Source: Thozetella sp. PMI_491 (lineage: Eukaryota > Ascomycota > Sordariomycetes > Chaetosphaeriales > Chaetosphaeriaceae). From it: a stretch of DNA of 64,000 bases. Of the stretch, positions 21,129-32,024 are shown one piece after another. The stretch is from the NCBI GenBank assembly GCA_021432635.1, contig MU270062.1:492724-556723 (forward strand), read 5' to 3'. The notes under the pieces are model-generated. The model saw nothing but the letters and a program-made list of their open reading frames with translations, was not told the DNA's origin and searched no databases. How positions within the stretch are numbered: position 1 is the first letter of the stretch; every line of letters starts with the position of its first letter. Position numbers and translations under genes: made by a program.

Positions 21129-24100
21129 ATGGCGTTCCTCTTCAAGTCGAAGAAGGGCCAAGACCGGGGGTTGTCGAGTCGCGACGGACCGCCCGGCTCG
21201 GCCTCGTCGCTCCAGGGCGCCGGTCGCATTCGAGACGAGAAGGGATCGCTCGAGAGGTCAACGCCAACTGGCAGCCTGAATTCGATCAACAACGATGGCA
21301 GCATAGGAAGTCCGGACCAGGTCTACGGTCGTCAACGCGGCCAGAGTGTCGATCAAGCACCACAAGGTGTTGCGCAGCCACAATCGCAGCAGCAGTTACA
21401 GGGCCCATTGCAGCCCCAACAACAACCGAGCGATCTACCGGTGAGCCTTCACTTCCAATGCGGTGGCTCGCTGTCTCGCACGCGACCTTTGACTGACATG
21501 ATCCAGTTCCGCAATGCTCCAGCTCCAGGGCAGCCACCAAACAACCCGAATGCCTCCCTCTACCCCTGGTCGCAAAGAAGACTAACCTACACATCGTCAT
21601 CCCCGAGTCCATTCCCTCGATATGGTGCGGCCGTCAATGCCGTCTCCTCTAAGGAGGGAGACATATACGTCATGGGTGGCTTGATCAATAGCACAACGGT
21701 CAAGGGCGACTTGTGGCTGATTGAGGCCGGAGGCAGCATGGTCTGCTACCCCCTTGCTACCACGGCAGAGGGACCCGGACCCAGAGTCGGCCACGCCAGC
21801 TTGCTTGTTGGAAATGCCTTCATAGTATATGGCGGTGACACCAAGATTGACGAGACAGATGTGCTAGACGAGACCCTCTACTTGCTGAACACATGTAAGA
21901 GATTTCCTCCCAAGCCCACCCCTGCTTGGCCATGGAAGCGCGGAGCGGATCCTGATTTTGTTGATAGCGACGAGGCAATGGTCCAGGGCGCTTCCAGCTG
22001 GCACACGTCCCTCGGGGCGGTACGGCCATACCTTGAACATTCTCGGCTCCAAGATCTACATCTTCGGCGGCCAGATAGAAGGGTACTTCATGAACGACCT
22101 CGCGGCCTTCGATCTCAACCAACTTCAGATGCCCAACAACCGGTGGGAGATGTTGATAGGGAACAGCGACAGCGGCGGTCCGTCTCAGGGCAAGACCCCA
22201 CCCGCGCGAACGAACCACAGCATGGTCACGTACAACGACAAGATGTATCTGTAAGTTGTTCTTGCCCCGTGCTTTGTGGTCGCCTGGCTGAGATTCTGTA
22301 GCTTTGGCGGCACAAACGGCTTTCAATGGTTCAACGACGTGTGGTCCTACGATGCCGCGACAAATGCCTGGACGCAGTTGGACTGTATAGGATACATCCC
22401 GCTCCCCCGAGAAGGGCACGCCGCCTCCATTGTCGACGACGTAATGTATATCTTCGGAGGACGAACCGAGGAGGGCGCCGACCTCGGTGATCTAGCTGCC
22501 TTCCGTATAACCTCCCGCCGCTGGTACACGTTTCAAAACATGGGACCATCGCCGTCGCCTCGTTCCGGCCACAGCATGACCACAGTAGGAAAGGGCGTTG
22601 TTGTTGTTGGCGGAGAGCCGAGCACTGCTGCCACGAGTGTCAACGACCTGGGCCTCGTGTATTGTTTGGATACATCTAAGATTCGCTATCCCAACGATGC
22701 CCAGGCCAAGAACCCGTCCACCAGGCGACCGAGCACTAGCGATGCTCGGAACATCACCTCAAGAGATGGCTCGCAAGGGCCGCCTGATCCTAATCGCCTA
22801 CAGGGAGCGCCCCAGAATCCGGCCGCGGCGGTCAACGGCGCGAACGGAGTACGAGCTCCCAACGGCGTGGAAGTCAACGGGGCCAGCAAACCACGGAACC
22901 CAGCCCAGATAGCACCAGCTGGCACGATAGCACCAGCTGGCCCTCCACCAGCAGGCCCTCCACCGCAAGGGCAGCCGCCCAAGCCAAATCCAGCTGCGCA
23001 GCGATCGAGAAATACGTCTCTAGAGAGGAATGACTACCAGGCATCTCCTAAAACACAGTCGCCAGTGATCCCACAAGGCGCGACGCCGGCCGATGCCCCG
23101 GTCACCAACGGTAGACGAACGCCTACCAACCAGCAAGTGGCACGCTCAGGGTCTAAGCAGTCCGAGCCGATCACTGTGGATGCCCCCAAGTCTCGGTCGC
23201 GTCAGGGCCGTGGCCAGGGTTCTGTAGACAGCACCACAGAACCCACTCTGAAGCAAATGGCCCCTAGACCGTCCTCGCCTCCACCGCCAACAAAGCAAGC
23301 GACCAATCCGCTAGCCCGGAGATCGTCAAACAGAAACTCCCAGACTGTTGCCATACTAAAAGAGCTTGACGTGGTTAGGAACAAGAATGCGTGGTATGCA
23401 TCTGAGCTCGAGTTGGCTCGCAAAGCTGGCTACACGCCGAATGCTTCCATGAGCCCGGTGTTAGATGCTCGGGCGGCTGAGTCCTTTGATGACGACGACA
23501 AACCCCTAATCGAAGCCCTGCTAGCCATGCGTACCGAGCTTGCGAATGTCCAGGCTTCGGTGGACATGCAAGCCGTACTTGCCGCGAAGCAGATCGCCGA
23601 GGCCGAGAAGCAGCGAGATGCTGCCATACAGGAAGCTGTATACGCCAAAGCCAAACTCGTCGCGCATTCCGGCAGCCTAGGAGGCCCGTCTCAGTTTGAC
23701 GGTGACGTCGACGGGCGCGTGGGCGAGGTAAGCCGAAAACTTGCTACTGCCCTCAATACCCAGAAAGCTCTGCAGAACCAGCTGGAGCGCATGACGGCGG
23801 AGATCGAAGCAGAGAAGCAGGCCAGAAAACTCGCGGACGACACAGCAAATGCGGCCGAGAAGCGGATGATCGAGCTTGAGACGTTCAAGCAGCAGAACAC
23901 GTCAGAAGTCGAGCGTCTCAAAGCCGAGCTGCACATGGTTCAGCGGGATGCGCGGCAACAAGCTATCGCTGCAGCGGAAGCGGTCTCAGCCGCGCAGATG
24001 CTCTCCGTCGAAAAGAAAGAGCTGCAGGCCAAGTACAACGAAGACATCGGTACCACCAAGGAGAACAGCACGACATTTGACGCACTCCGCCAAGCCGTTG

Positions 24101-25719
24101 CGGCCTCAACCGAGATGAAGAGCGTGCTCGAGCGAAAGCTAGAGGAGGAGCGGGCGCAGAGAGAGAAGGCCGAGTCCAAATTGGCGAAGCTCAAGGCGGA
24201 GCACGAGGCCCGAACTGCAGAGCTGGTGGCCGCGACCCAGCGCTTGCGAGACACTGAGGAGCTTGCTAACCGGCACGCGAACGAGGCCAAGGCCCATCAA
24301 CAAGCCGTGCTAGCCGGCCTAGAGAAGATTAGCACGCGGGATGTGGGCAACGTAAGCAAGGGCGACACAGACCGCATTGTCGCTCTCCAGGGCCAGCTAA
24401 ATGCTGCGAATGCGCTAGTCCGGAAGTACCAGCAGGAAGCCGACACAGCGTCCGACAGGCTGAGGAGCGCGGAGGAGCGCATCGCTGGTCTTGAGGCCTA
24501 TCAAGAGCAAGCCAGCCGCGAGGGCGTCTCCATCCGCCGCCAGCTCCAAGGCGCGCTGCGGGACACACAGTCTCTGCAGGCCATGAACTCCGACCTCAGG
24601 CACCAGCTCGCAAACCAGCAGCTCGAGACGAACGCCATGACGGTGCAGCACAACACACTCAAGGACATCCTCATCGAGCGCGGCATCTCGCCAACGTCGG
24701 CTGCCCGCGCCCGCGGCCTGAACAGCCCCAGGGAGGGCTCACCAGAGACTTCTCGATTGCGCGAGCTCGAGCAGCAGCTGATCGCGGCAACCGCTGCGCA
24801 CGAGGAGACAAAGACCTCGGCGGCCCTTGCGGCGCAGGAGTCCGAGACGGCGTACCGAGAGAAGCTCGCTCAGCTCGAGAACGACTACCAGTCTGCTGTT
24901 CACTACGTCAAGGGTACTGAGAAGATGCTGAAGCAGCTCAAGGAGCAGTTGTCGCGGTACAAGGCCGACAACGCGCGGCTGAAAGAGGAGATGATTGAAC
25001 TCCAGGACCAAGTTGACAAGGGGGCCGGCAACGCGCCGGGCGATTGGGAAGCAGAGCGCAGGACTTTGCAGACCAAGATCGACGCGCTCCAGGCAGAGCT
25101 CCAGTCTTCCGCCGGTCAGCTCGAGAGGCAGATGCAGGCTATCCATACGGAGCTCTCTGAGGCCCACCAACAGCGCGACTCGGCTACTCGCTCAAGCGAG
25201 GAAGCGAGACGCCAGCTCGAGAGCAGCCGTGTCAATCTGGAGACACTGCAGCGCGAGAACTCGGATCTCGAGCGCCGCGCCCTAGATGCCGAGGCCAAGG
25301 TCAGCAGCCTGCTGGACCAAGTAGAACTGAGCGTGGATAATTACCGCCGTCGCAGTCGGCAGATTGCCAGCCAGGGCTCAGACAATACATTGACCGCTGC
25401 CCCAACCGGTACTAATGGCAGCGCCATGGGCCATGCGCGACAGGAGTCGAGCGAAGCAGGCAGCCTGTACGGGATGGAGAACGCACGCAACAGCACGGCG
25501 CTCGACAACCTCGCTAACGAGCTTGAGACGCTCCGGAGCCATTGGGAGGCGACGAATAAAAATTATCGTCTAAGCAACACATTTGACTTTGAAGGCGCAG
25601 GCATGAGCCCCGGCGGAAAGAGAGACGACGCGGCGAGCCTCGGCTTGAGCGAGAGCCTCGCGGATTGGAGGAAGAGGCTCGACGACAACCCCGACAGAGA
25701 ACCGGGAGGCCCCAAATAA
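21129..25719 (+). CDS. tea1: Kelch-repeat cell-polarity protein, Tea1/Kel1-like
   Basis: Polarity landmark that links microtubule plus ends to the growing tip in fungi. Exons 21129-21440, 21507-21894, 21968-22250 and 22302-25719 encode about 1,466 residues. After a Gln/Pro-rich N-terminus (1-125), six kelch repeats cover ~130-470, with GDIYVMGGLINSTTVKGDLW, IYIFGGQIEGYFMNDLAAFD, FGGTNGFQWFNDVWSYD and VMYIFGGRTEEGADLGD visible. A disordered Pro/Gln linker (~480-660) leads to a long coiled coil (~670-1390) starting at the conserved NAWYASELELARKAGY block. Junctions LLNT/STRQWSRALPAG and KMYL/FGGTNGF restore complete kelch blades, which supports the intron choices. The C-terminal ~70 residues are again disordered. 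Confidence 0.93.
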
Positions 25720-26475
25720 ACACCAGGACCCCCCTCCCAACGCCTCAGGGACGCGAGCAGACGACGTAGATGAAATGATAATGTTTGATTTTGGCTGCTG
25801 GGGTGCTGCGGTGGATGAGACAAGGCCCGGTCTCGGCGAGGACGACCTGTCCTGAGGACCCGGCAGGAATATCTTTATCCCCTTGCCAAAAACGGACCGG
25901 ACTTTGCACCGTTCTGCATGTGCTACGAACGATCGATGAACCCGGGCCGAATGGAAACGCATATATCATCGCGTGCAAGCGGGAGTGTTATAATACTTTC
26001 TCTTTTTCTTTTGCTTTTCTATTCTCCCTGTCTTCTGCCATCACCTGGTACTACTTATGTCGGCTATGTTATGGATGTGGCGTCACTGAACTACTACTAC
26101 TACTACTACTACCACTACCACCACTACAACTACTACCTTACACTCCTAACACTACTACTACTGCTTTCGTGTGACGAGATATGGACCGGACTACCATCGC
26201 TGCGAATCCCCGGGGGCTTGTCAGTCTGGCTTTATGTATTTCCATTGTTTGACCTTAGCTTGGGAGCGGCATACAAAATTACTACGGTGTTTGCGATCTG
26301 AATCCACTAGGACGCATGCAGGTGACATTTTGAAGCGGCAACCGCGATGAACAGAGAAAAGCTGAGACAACAGTGTACGCTTGCGTAGCCCCAGTGTTAT
26401 CCCATGCGGCTTCCGGCCAGCCTCTGCGTCCGTACAATAGACGAACTGCCCACCTTATCCTGCATACCTAACTAC
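25720..26475. other. Convergent 3' region with a trinucleotide repeat
   Basis: Region between the Tea1-like gene and the convergent second hydrolase. It holds both 3' UTRs and an (ACT)n-type microsatellite. No gene is supported. Confidence 0.6.
26089..26162. repeat. Imperfect (ACT)n/(CTA)n microsatellite
   Basis: About 74 bases of CTA/ACT units with occasional CCA, AAC and CTT interruptions, 370 bases after the Tea1-like stop codon. Likely length-variable between strains. Confidence 0.85.
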
Positions 26476-27665
26476 CTACTCTTTGGTAAGCACTTTGTCC
26501 AACCACGCTAGTATCTTTTCCCAAAGCTCATCAGTTAGCACCTTTTGCCTCGCCTTCCACTCGTCCCCTTTCGGCTCCAGCCAGAAGTACTATCGGAGGG
26601 TTAGCTACACGCCACCATTTGGAAGCCTATGGTGAGGTGTACCCCGCGTCTCTGGAGCCAGGCTCCTTGTAGAGACGCCTCCGGAAATATTCTCACGCTC
26701 AAGAGGTATTATGAAGGAGGAAGAAGGCTGAAATCACTTGCCTGGAAGCAGTGCGGCATGTCTGGCACAAAATAATACACCACGCGACCTCCATCGGCCT
26801 CGAAGCTCTCTTCTGGATCCACTGGCGTCCCCGGACCGTACGGCTCGAGCCCAGCCAGTCGCCTCGCCGAGTCGCAAATCTCGTCTGCGATTGTCTCGGC
26901 GCCGCTCGTCATGAAAAAGACAGGCGATGAGATGGTATCGCGGGTGGCAAACCGCGGCGAGAGCAATGGATTCCGCAGGTCTTCGCCCGGGGGCACATAC
27001 GCAAACTCGGCAACCGGAATCATATGCTTGAGCCCATCCACGCCACCCCACGGAACAGAGCGCCACGGTCCGCGTAGCTCGCCAGTCCAGTCGGCTAAGC
27101 CCTGTAGCTGGAGCACCGCGTGAATTTGGTCCCTCAATTCTGGGTCCTGGGCCAAAGCCATGCTCATGTTTCCACCAGCTGAGGAGCCGCCGACTACCAC
27201 TCTTGAGGTATCGATGCGCAACGAGGCGTCCGCGAGCACGGCCTTGAAGATCGCCGCACAGTCTTCAAGAGGCTCCGGGAACCTACGTGACGGCCCGTAG
27301 TGGTAATTAGGACTGACGGTTACATAGCCGGCTTGGGCCAGGAGATGGGCTTGCTCGTCATCTTGGGAGGCGTCGCCTAGCACCCATCCCCCTCCGTGGA
27401 TAAGGTATACCAGTGGGAACGTATGCGTTGAATCGAGTTCAAAGTCGGGTGGCAGGTGGATACGGACGGTCAGGGTCGGGCGGATAGGATAGGTCTTGAT
27501 AATGGCGGGCTCTTGGGTTTTCCAAAATGCTCGGTCTCGGGACTTAAGATACGCGAAGCCAACGGCAACGAGGCTGTGGAAGAGAAATGCCTCGATATTC
27601 CTGCGTACGTTTTTGATTAGAGACGGTTGTTTCCGCACCATGGGCGCTGTATTCCGGGTGTCCAT
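26476..27665 (-). CDS. Alpha/beta hydrolase, HSL-type esterase/lipase
   Basis: Minus-strand exons 27665-26742 and 26589-26476 encode 345 residues. Motifs of the abhydrolase_3/HSL family are present: HGGGW at residues 90-94, nucleophile elbow GSSAG with Ser162 and His305 in VPDMPHCFQ; the acidic residue is probably in TSGAETIADE. A hydrophobic stretch near residues 26-40 could anchor the protein. The last exon supplies YFWLEPKGDEWKARQKVL, which the first frame lacks. The intron (26741-26590) starts GCAAGT, a GC-AG intron. The first in-frame ATG is used; the frame stays open 26 codons upstream without an ATG. It is related in family, but not closely in sequence, to the hydrolase at 5139. Substrate unknown. 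Confidence 0.85.
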
Positions 27666-28610
27666 GCTAGGCAACCTATACCTTGGCCTGAGGAGCTTGA
27701 GAATGGTGGAGAGCAAGTATATTATACGGCATTGCGACAGCAATGATGGTAGAATGCGATGCGTTTCTGGGGTTTATATTTTAGCTTCACTTTTGGTTTG
27801 CCCGGCGCTCCTTTGGAGGCTCGGAAAGACCATCCGGCGAGCCCCAGGACAGAGTGGAGGAAGAGAACTTTTGTTCAGCATTGGCATTGGCCGGTTTCCA
27901 ATAGACTTCTCACTTAAGTTCCTGGCTTTAACGAGAAAATTTCCCGAGAAGAGTGTCGGGAGATAACATGTCTGTTGCGGGGACGACCCGGACCGGAGCC
28001 CCGGTAGAAGTTGACAGCCGACGGCCGGCGGTCGGATCATGGCTCCCGAGCTTTGGCAGGAGCACACGGGTACACGGGGTGTACGCCTCCTAAGTCCGTC
28101 ACTAACTATTTCTATGATCTATTTACCATACGGGAGCTCTACTGCGTGTCCCAATCTTTCCCGGCATCCTGTGGTCTAGCTGACATCGGTCTTAGGGCAC
28201 TTTGCCCACCCCGCGGCTACTGCCATCACAGTTGGACACGCCACGTTGCGGCGTGGACATTTGCCCCCAAGTTCAAGCAGTCATCCTCTGATGTGCTGTC
28301 GCTTCCAGGGTCTAATTTCAATTATATATTGGCTATCTAGGGTCAGGCCTAACCGAGGTCTATTCTATGTGTATCGGAGTATCTGAGTCTTCGTGCAAGA
28401 CAGCGCTCTATAGCATTCGCGACAAACTATATCCGAAATATCGATGTGAAGGTCCCTGAATATACTCTAGCAGGTCCAAATATGGCTCTTGTATGTCGGA
28501 CAGCACAGCCCACCATCGACCCTGTCCAACTCCTATCTGCGAGGCCGGACTGGATTCGTCGCTGGGCAGAACGGCGAGCCTCTGGACCGGCTTGAATCTC
28601 GCACCAGCCC
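27666..28610. other. Intergenic spacer
   Basis: About 945 bases between two minus-strand genes: promoter of the hydrolase and 3' UTR of the Mpv17-family gene. No gene or repeat is supported. Confidence 0.6.
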
Positions 28611-29505
28611 TTACTGAGCGGCGACAAAGCTCATGTAGATTCCCCACGCCACGCCCGCCAGACTCCCGACAAGGTTGCGGGTCTGGACGGATTTCACGAA
28701 GCCGAAGTTGACGACGCTCACAAACGGCCAGAACGTCGCGCCGGCTTGCAGGATGGACACAAAGTCAGCGCGCATCTTGGAGAACACTAGATCCCAGTCT
28801 ATGGCCTCGGGGCGAATCGCGCCGGCGGCTAGGACGAACAGAGGGTTGCCCTGAGGGGGATTGTGTGCCATGGCCGCCTGTAGACCACCAACGACAGTGC
28901 AAAAGGTGAAGGTGTTCCAGACGGCGCCAACGGTCTGGTCAAGGAGCGTCTTTATGACGGTGTTGGTGAGGTTCAACTTTGGCTCCACAAGCTTGTTCTC
29001 CTTGGCTTCCTGGTCGAGCGCCTTCTCGTCGTTGGCTGAAGCCGCCGCGACTGCTTCGGTGGTGGGCGCAATGTGCATCGCCGGGAAGGTACTTTCAAGA
29101 AAATCTTGCCTGGCGACCTGTTAGAACGAGGGGGAAACGAGGGGAACCACGGCATATCTATGGTCCCAGACGGTGTTGGAGGCTGCTTTACGCCGTCCCC
29201 ATGGCGGCTTTGTCGGGCCTGCGGACTCACCAGACGAAATTTAACGGAGTGTTGACCAGCGCATAGAAAAAAAACTGAAAGATGGGCACCCAGTTCAGAA
29301 CCAGGGGGGTCTGGGAGCGAGCATTAGCACAAGATCTAGAGAAATGACGGCAAGGCCAAGCAGGCGGTTGATATGTGAGGCACACCGCCGTCTAACAACT
29401 AGGTCATACCTCGTTCCGGTAAGCCGTGATGGCTTGAGCCAGAATGTTGGACAAGGCGCCAATGATAGACGACTGAATCGTCGCTACGACAATAGGAGGC
29501 GCCAT
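28611..29505 (-). CDS. Mpv17/PMP22 family membrane protein
   Basis: Small integral membrane protein of the Mpv17/PMP22/Sym1 family, whose members sit in mitochondrial inner or peroxisomal membranes. Minus-strand exons 29505-29410, 29310-29231 and 29109-28611 encode 224 residues. Junctions read ITAYRNE/TPLVLNWVPIFQ and NFVW/QDFLESTFPAMH, matching the family's W..FLE..FP block. The C-terminal Mpv17 signature is clear: RADFVSILQAGATFWPFVSV, VNFGFVKSVQTRNLVGS and AGVAWGIYMSF. About four hydrophobic segments are visible. A charged insert (~residues 70-100) with NDEKALDQEAKENKLVE is longer than in Sym1. Organelle cannot be decided from sequence. Confidence 0.88.
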
Positions 29506-30354
29506 ATTGTGCGGTTTGGGTGTGTGTACTGTACACGTATAGTCCCGGCTGCTTTGTAGATTTCGGATGACGTGCTCTTAGGCGAGACGGAGGTACAGTA
29601 CGTTCCAGGAAATATTCAGATGTGGTGTTAGCCCCACTAAAGGAAGCTAAAATCGCGAAGAGAGGAGAACACCGGCGACGGAGACACGAGCGATGAGCAG
29701 ATAAGAAGGAGGAGGAGGAGAGAGAAAAATTTGGGGGTATTTCGGTGCCAGTTGTAGCAGTCTCTAGTGATCCAAGCTGACGATGAGCATTTGCGAAAGG
29801 GCGTCTGGAAAAGAACAGATCTACTCAAGTGGGAAGTGTCGAGACTTCCGGGCCAAGCTGCCTTACTTATCAATCAGGCAGCCCTGCCATAATCTAGGCG
29901 CTGTTGTAGCCCGGAGGGGACGGTTGATGGCCACTCGGGTCCACGCCCAGCACCCGTGGCACTCCGGTCTCGCCAACCAGAGCCCGCTGCGTTGTCGAGC
30001 CTGTTACCCCGTTACCCCAACCCAAGGCGGCCTGCAAATCGGACCTAAGCTAAGATAGGTAACTACTAGGTGGCATTATAACATCGGCCGTGTCCCGGAG
30101 CACCATACGTAGGTATGCATCAAAAGTCGTCATTATATCGCAAAGCTTTTATACATGCCCGTAGCCTCTATCATGCCGTGCCTGTGGAGCGCCTGCCGTC
30201 GCGTTCAAGGTCGAACTCCAACTCCTAACCGAGGTTTTTTAGGGGCGCTTTCCCATGCCCCCTTGGCCCTTTGGCCTCATCACTCACTCGCTGCCTCTCG
30301 CGTCTAATTGTGTGCATCGCGACCTGCCCTCCTCTCGGGCTCTGGCCCTCCAAC
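29506..30354. other. Intergenic spacer
   Basis: About 850 bases between the Mpv17-family and Yif1 genes (both minus strand). No gene is supported; the part next to 30354 is probably Yif1 3' UTR. Confidence 0.6.
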
Positions 30355-31477
30355 CTACGCGCGGCAGAGGAGCCACATAAAAAAGAGCTGCACCGGGTAG
30401 GCATAAAAGAACAGGAACTGCGTCCTCTGGTTCCGCCTGGCCCGCGTGTCACCTGTCTGCATCGAGTTGGCCTGCATCGGCCCGCGGCTGTTGTCGCTGA
30501 TCTCCGGTAGGAGCACATAGCGGAGGGACCGCATCTGTCGCGCATGGTTAGCGGTCGGCTAGTGCATTTGAACTCCCGAAGGGAGACTTACCAAAAACAA
30601 CGAGTTGGCCAGGAAGACGTAGAGGAAAACCCCCCAGCCGATCCAGCCACCGGTTCCCTTGCCTCCGCTGCCCGTCTCGGCTATGCATATCGTCACGATG
30701 ACGCCCACGAACTTGTATCCCGAATAGGCGACCAGATCGAGAAGCTGCGACTCATTCGAGATGTTGAGAAGGTAGCAGCCAAACTTGAGGCCCAAGATCT
30801 CCACCAAGACCAGCACCAGGGCAGTCGAGGCCGTGTATCCGAACAACTCTGGGCGGAACTGGCCCCGAAGGCCGGCGATCAAAGCCGAGAGGAAGATGTA
30901 GGTGACCAGCGACATGACAGGAATGTACATGTCGGGCGAGTTGATGTCGTCGCGGGGCGGTAGGAACCACCCCTCCTGGCCGTTGGGACCGACGCCCTGC
31001 TTCCGGGACCAAGGCTTGTGCCGCCAGGGAAACAAGACGAGGAAGAGCTTGTTGAGGACGTAGCCGTTGGACACATTGAAGTAGTGCTTCAGGGCGCCGA
31101 CGCTCACGAATCTGTTGACCTGCAAGGGAACTGGGTTAGCACAATGCGCTTGGCGGCGCCGCAGACGCTACACGCAGCTGGCACGATCGTCTTACATTGC
31201 TTTCTATATATTCCTGCCCTTGCCTAAAGGCTGTCTGACCGAACTGCGAGGCTAGCTGTGCCGCCGGGTCGTTGATGAAGTTGCCGTACTGCCCAAACAT
31301 GTTTCCCATCCCGGCGCCCGGCTGCTGCGGCTGCTGCTGACCGGGGTACGGGCTGTTCCCGCCATAGGACGACTGCGAAGCCGGCGGCGGAGGAGAGCGT
31401 AGCTGTGGGACTGTTGACACGTGCTGGGGGACGGGGTGGTGTAAGGGGGGTGATTGCCCGTAAGTTGGTCGCTGCAT
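30355..31477 (-). CDS. yif1: Yif1-type ER-to-Golgi transport membrane protein
   Basis: Member of the YIF1/Hrf1 family, which partners Yip1 on COPII vesicles and early Golgi. Minus-strand exons 31477-31196, 31119-30592 and 30534-30355 encode 329 residues. Residues 1-60 are Pro/Gln-rich and cytosolic, followed by the conserved block NDPAAQLASQFGQTAFRQGQ. The core has VGALKHYFNVSNGYVLNKLF, DDINSPDMYIPVMSLVTYIF and about five membrane segments, ending FLFFYAYPVQLFFMWLLCRA. The junctions are in phase 0 with GT..AG ends. It is divergently paired with the SRP-receptor gene 547 bases away. Confidence 0.93.
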
Positions 31478-32024
31478 CGTGGATAGCTGGTTTGGAAAGA
31501 ACGAGGGTTTCGTGTGTCCCAGTTGCGGAGGGCGAAAGAGCGGAGGTGGGAGGAGGAGGGAGGACGTGAGTCGTCGTGTGGTTGTGTGGTTGTGCGCAGC
31601 CTAGTGCTAAGAGCTTCGTTTTGGCATTTGGCGATAGGTGTTTTCTTGGACCTGCGATGCTGTCATTTTCCAGGCAAGCCAGGTTCAAAGCTTCTGGGGC
31701 ATCGGGGCTGTAGCGGTTAATTGTCGGTAGAAGGGCCAAAAGCTGGGTTCCCTTGCCTGCCCTCCCCCTCCAATCCCCAATCAACCCAACCTCTCCCACG
31801 GACCACCCACCACGCCACCCAGCTTGTGTGGAGCCCGACTCGACTCACGCTTATCGCTGATAACACGCAAGTGCATATGACAGTGTGGCTTCCCGCAGTC
31901 TAGGCCCTACCGATCGGCACCGGCGACTCCGTGGACGACAGCAACAAAAACCTCCGAACGGGCGTCTAGCACGCACGATCTGAGACGACAATCCACGCCA
32001 GGAACCGCTACTGCTGTCGTCGCC
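31478..32024. other. Shared upstream region of divergent Yif1 and SRP-receptor genes
   Basis: 547 bases between two divergent secretory-pathway genes; probably a bidirectional promoter. No TATA box stands out. Confidence 0.5.

Noticed and set aside
5139-27665. The two HSL-type hydrolases as part of one gene cluster
   Set aside because: They are 20 kb apart, differ in sequence and intron content, and are separated by housekeeping genes; no biosynthetic enzyme is nearby.
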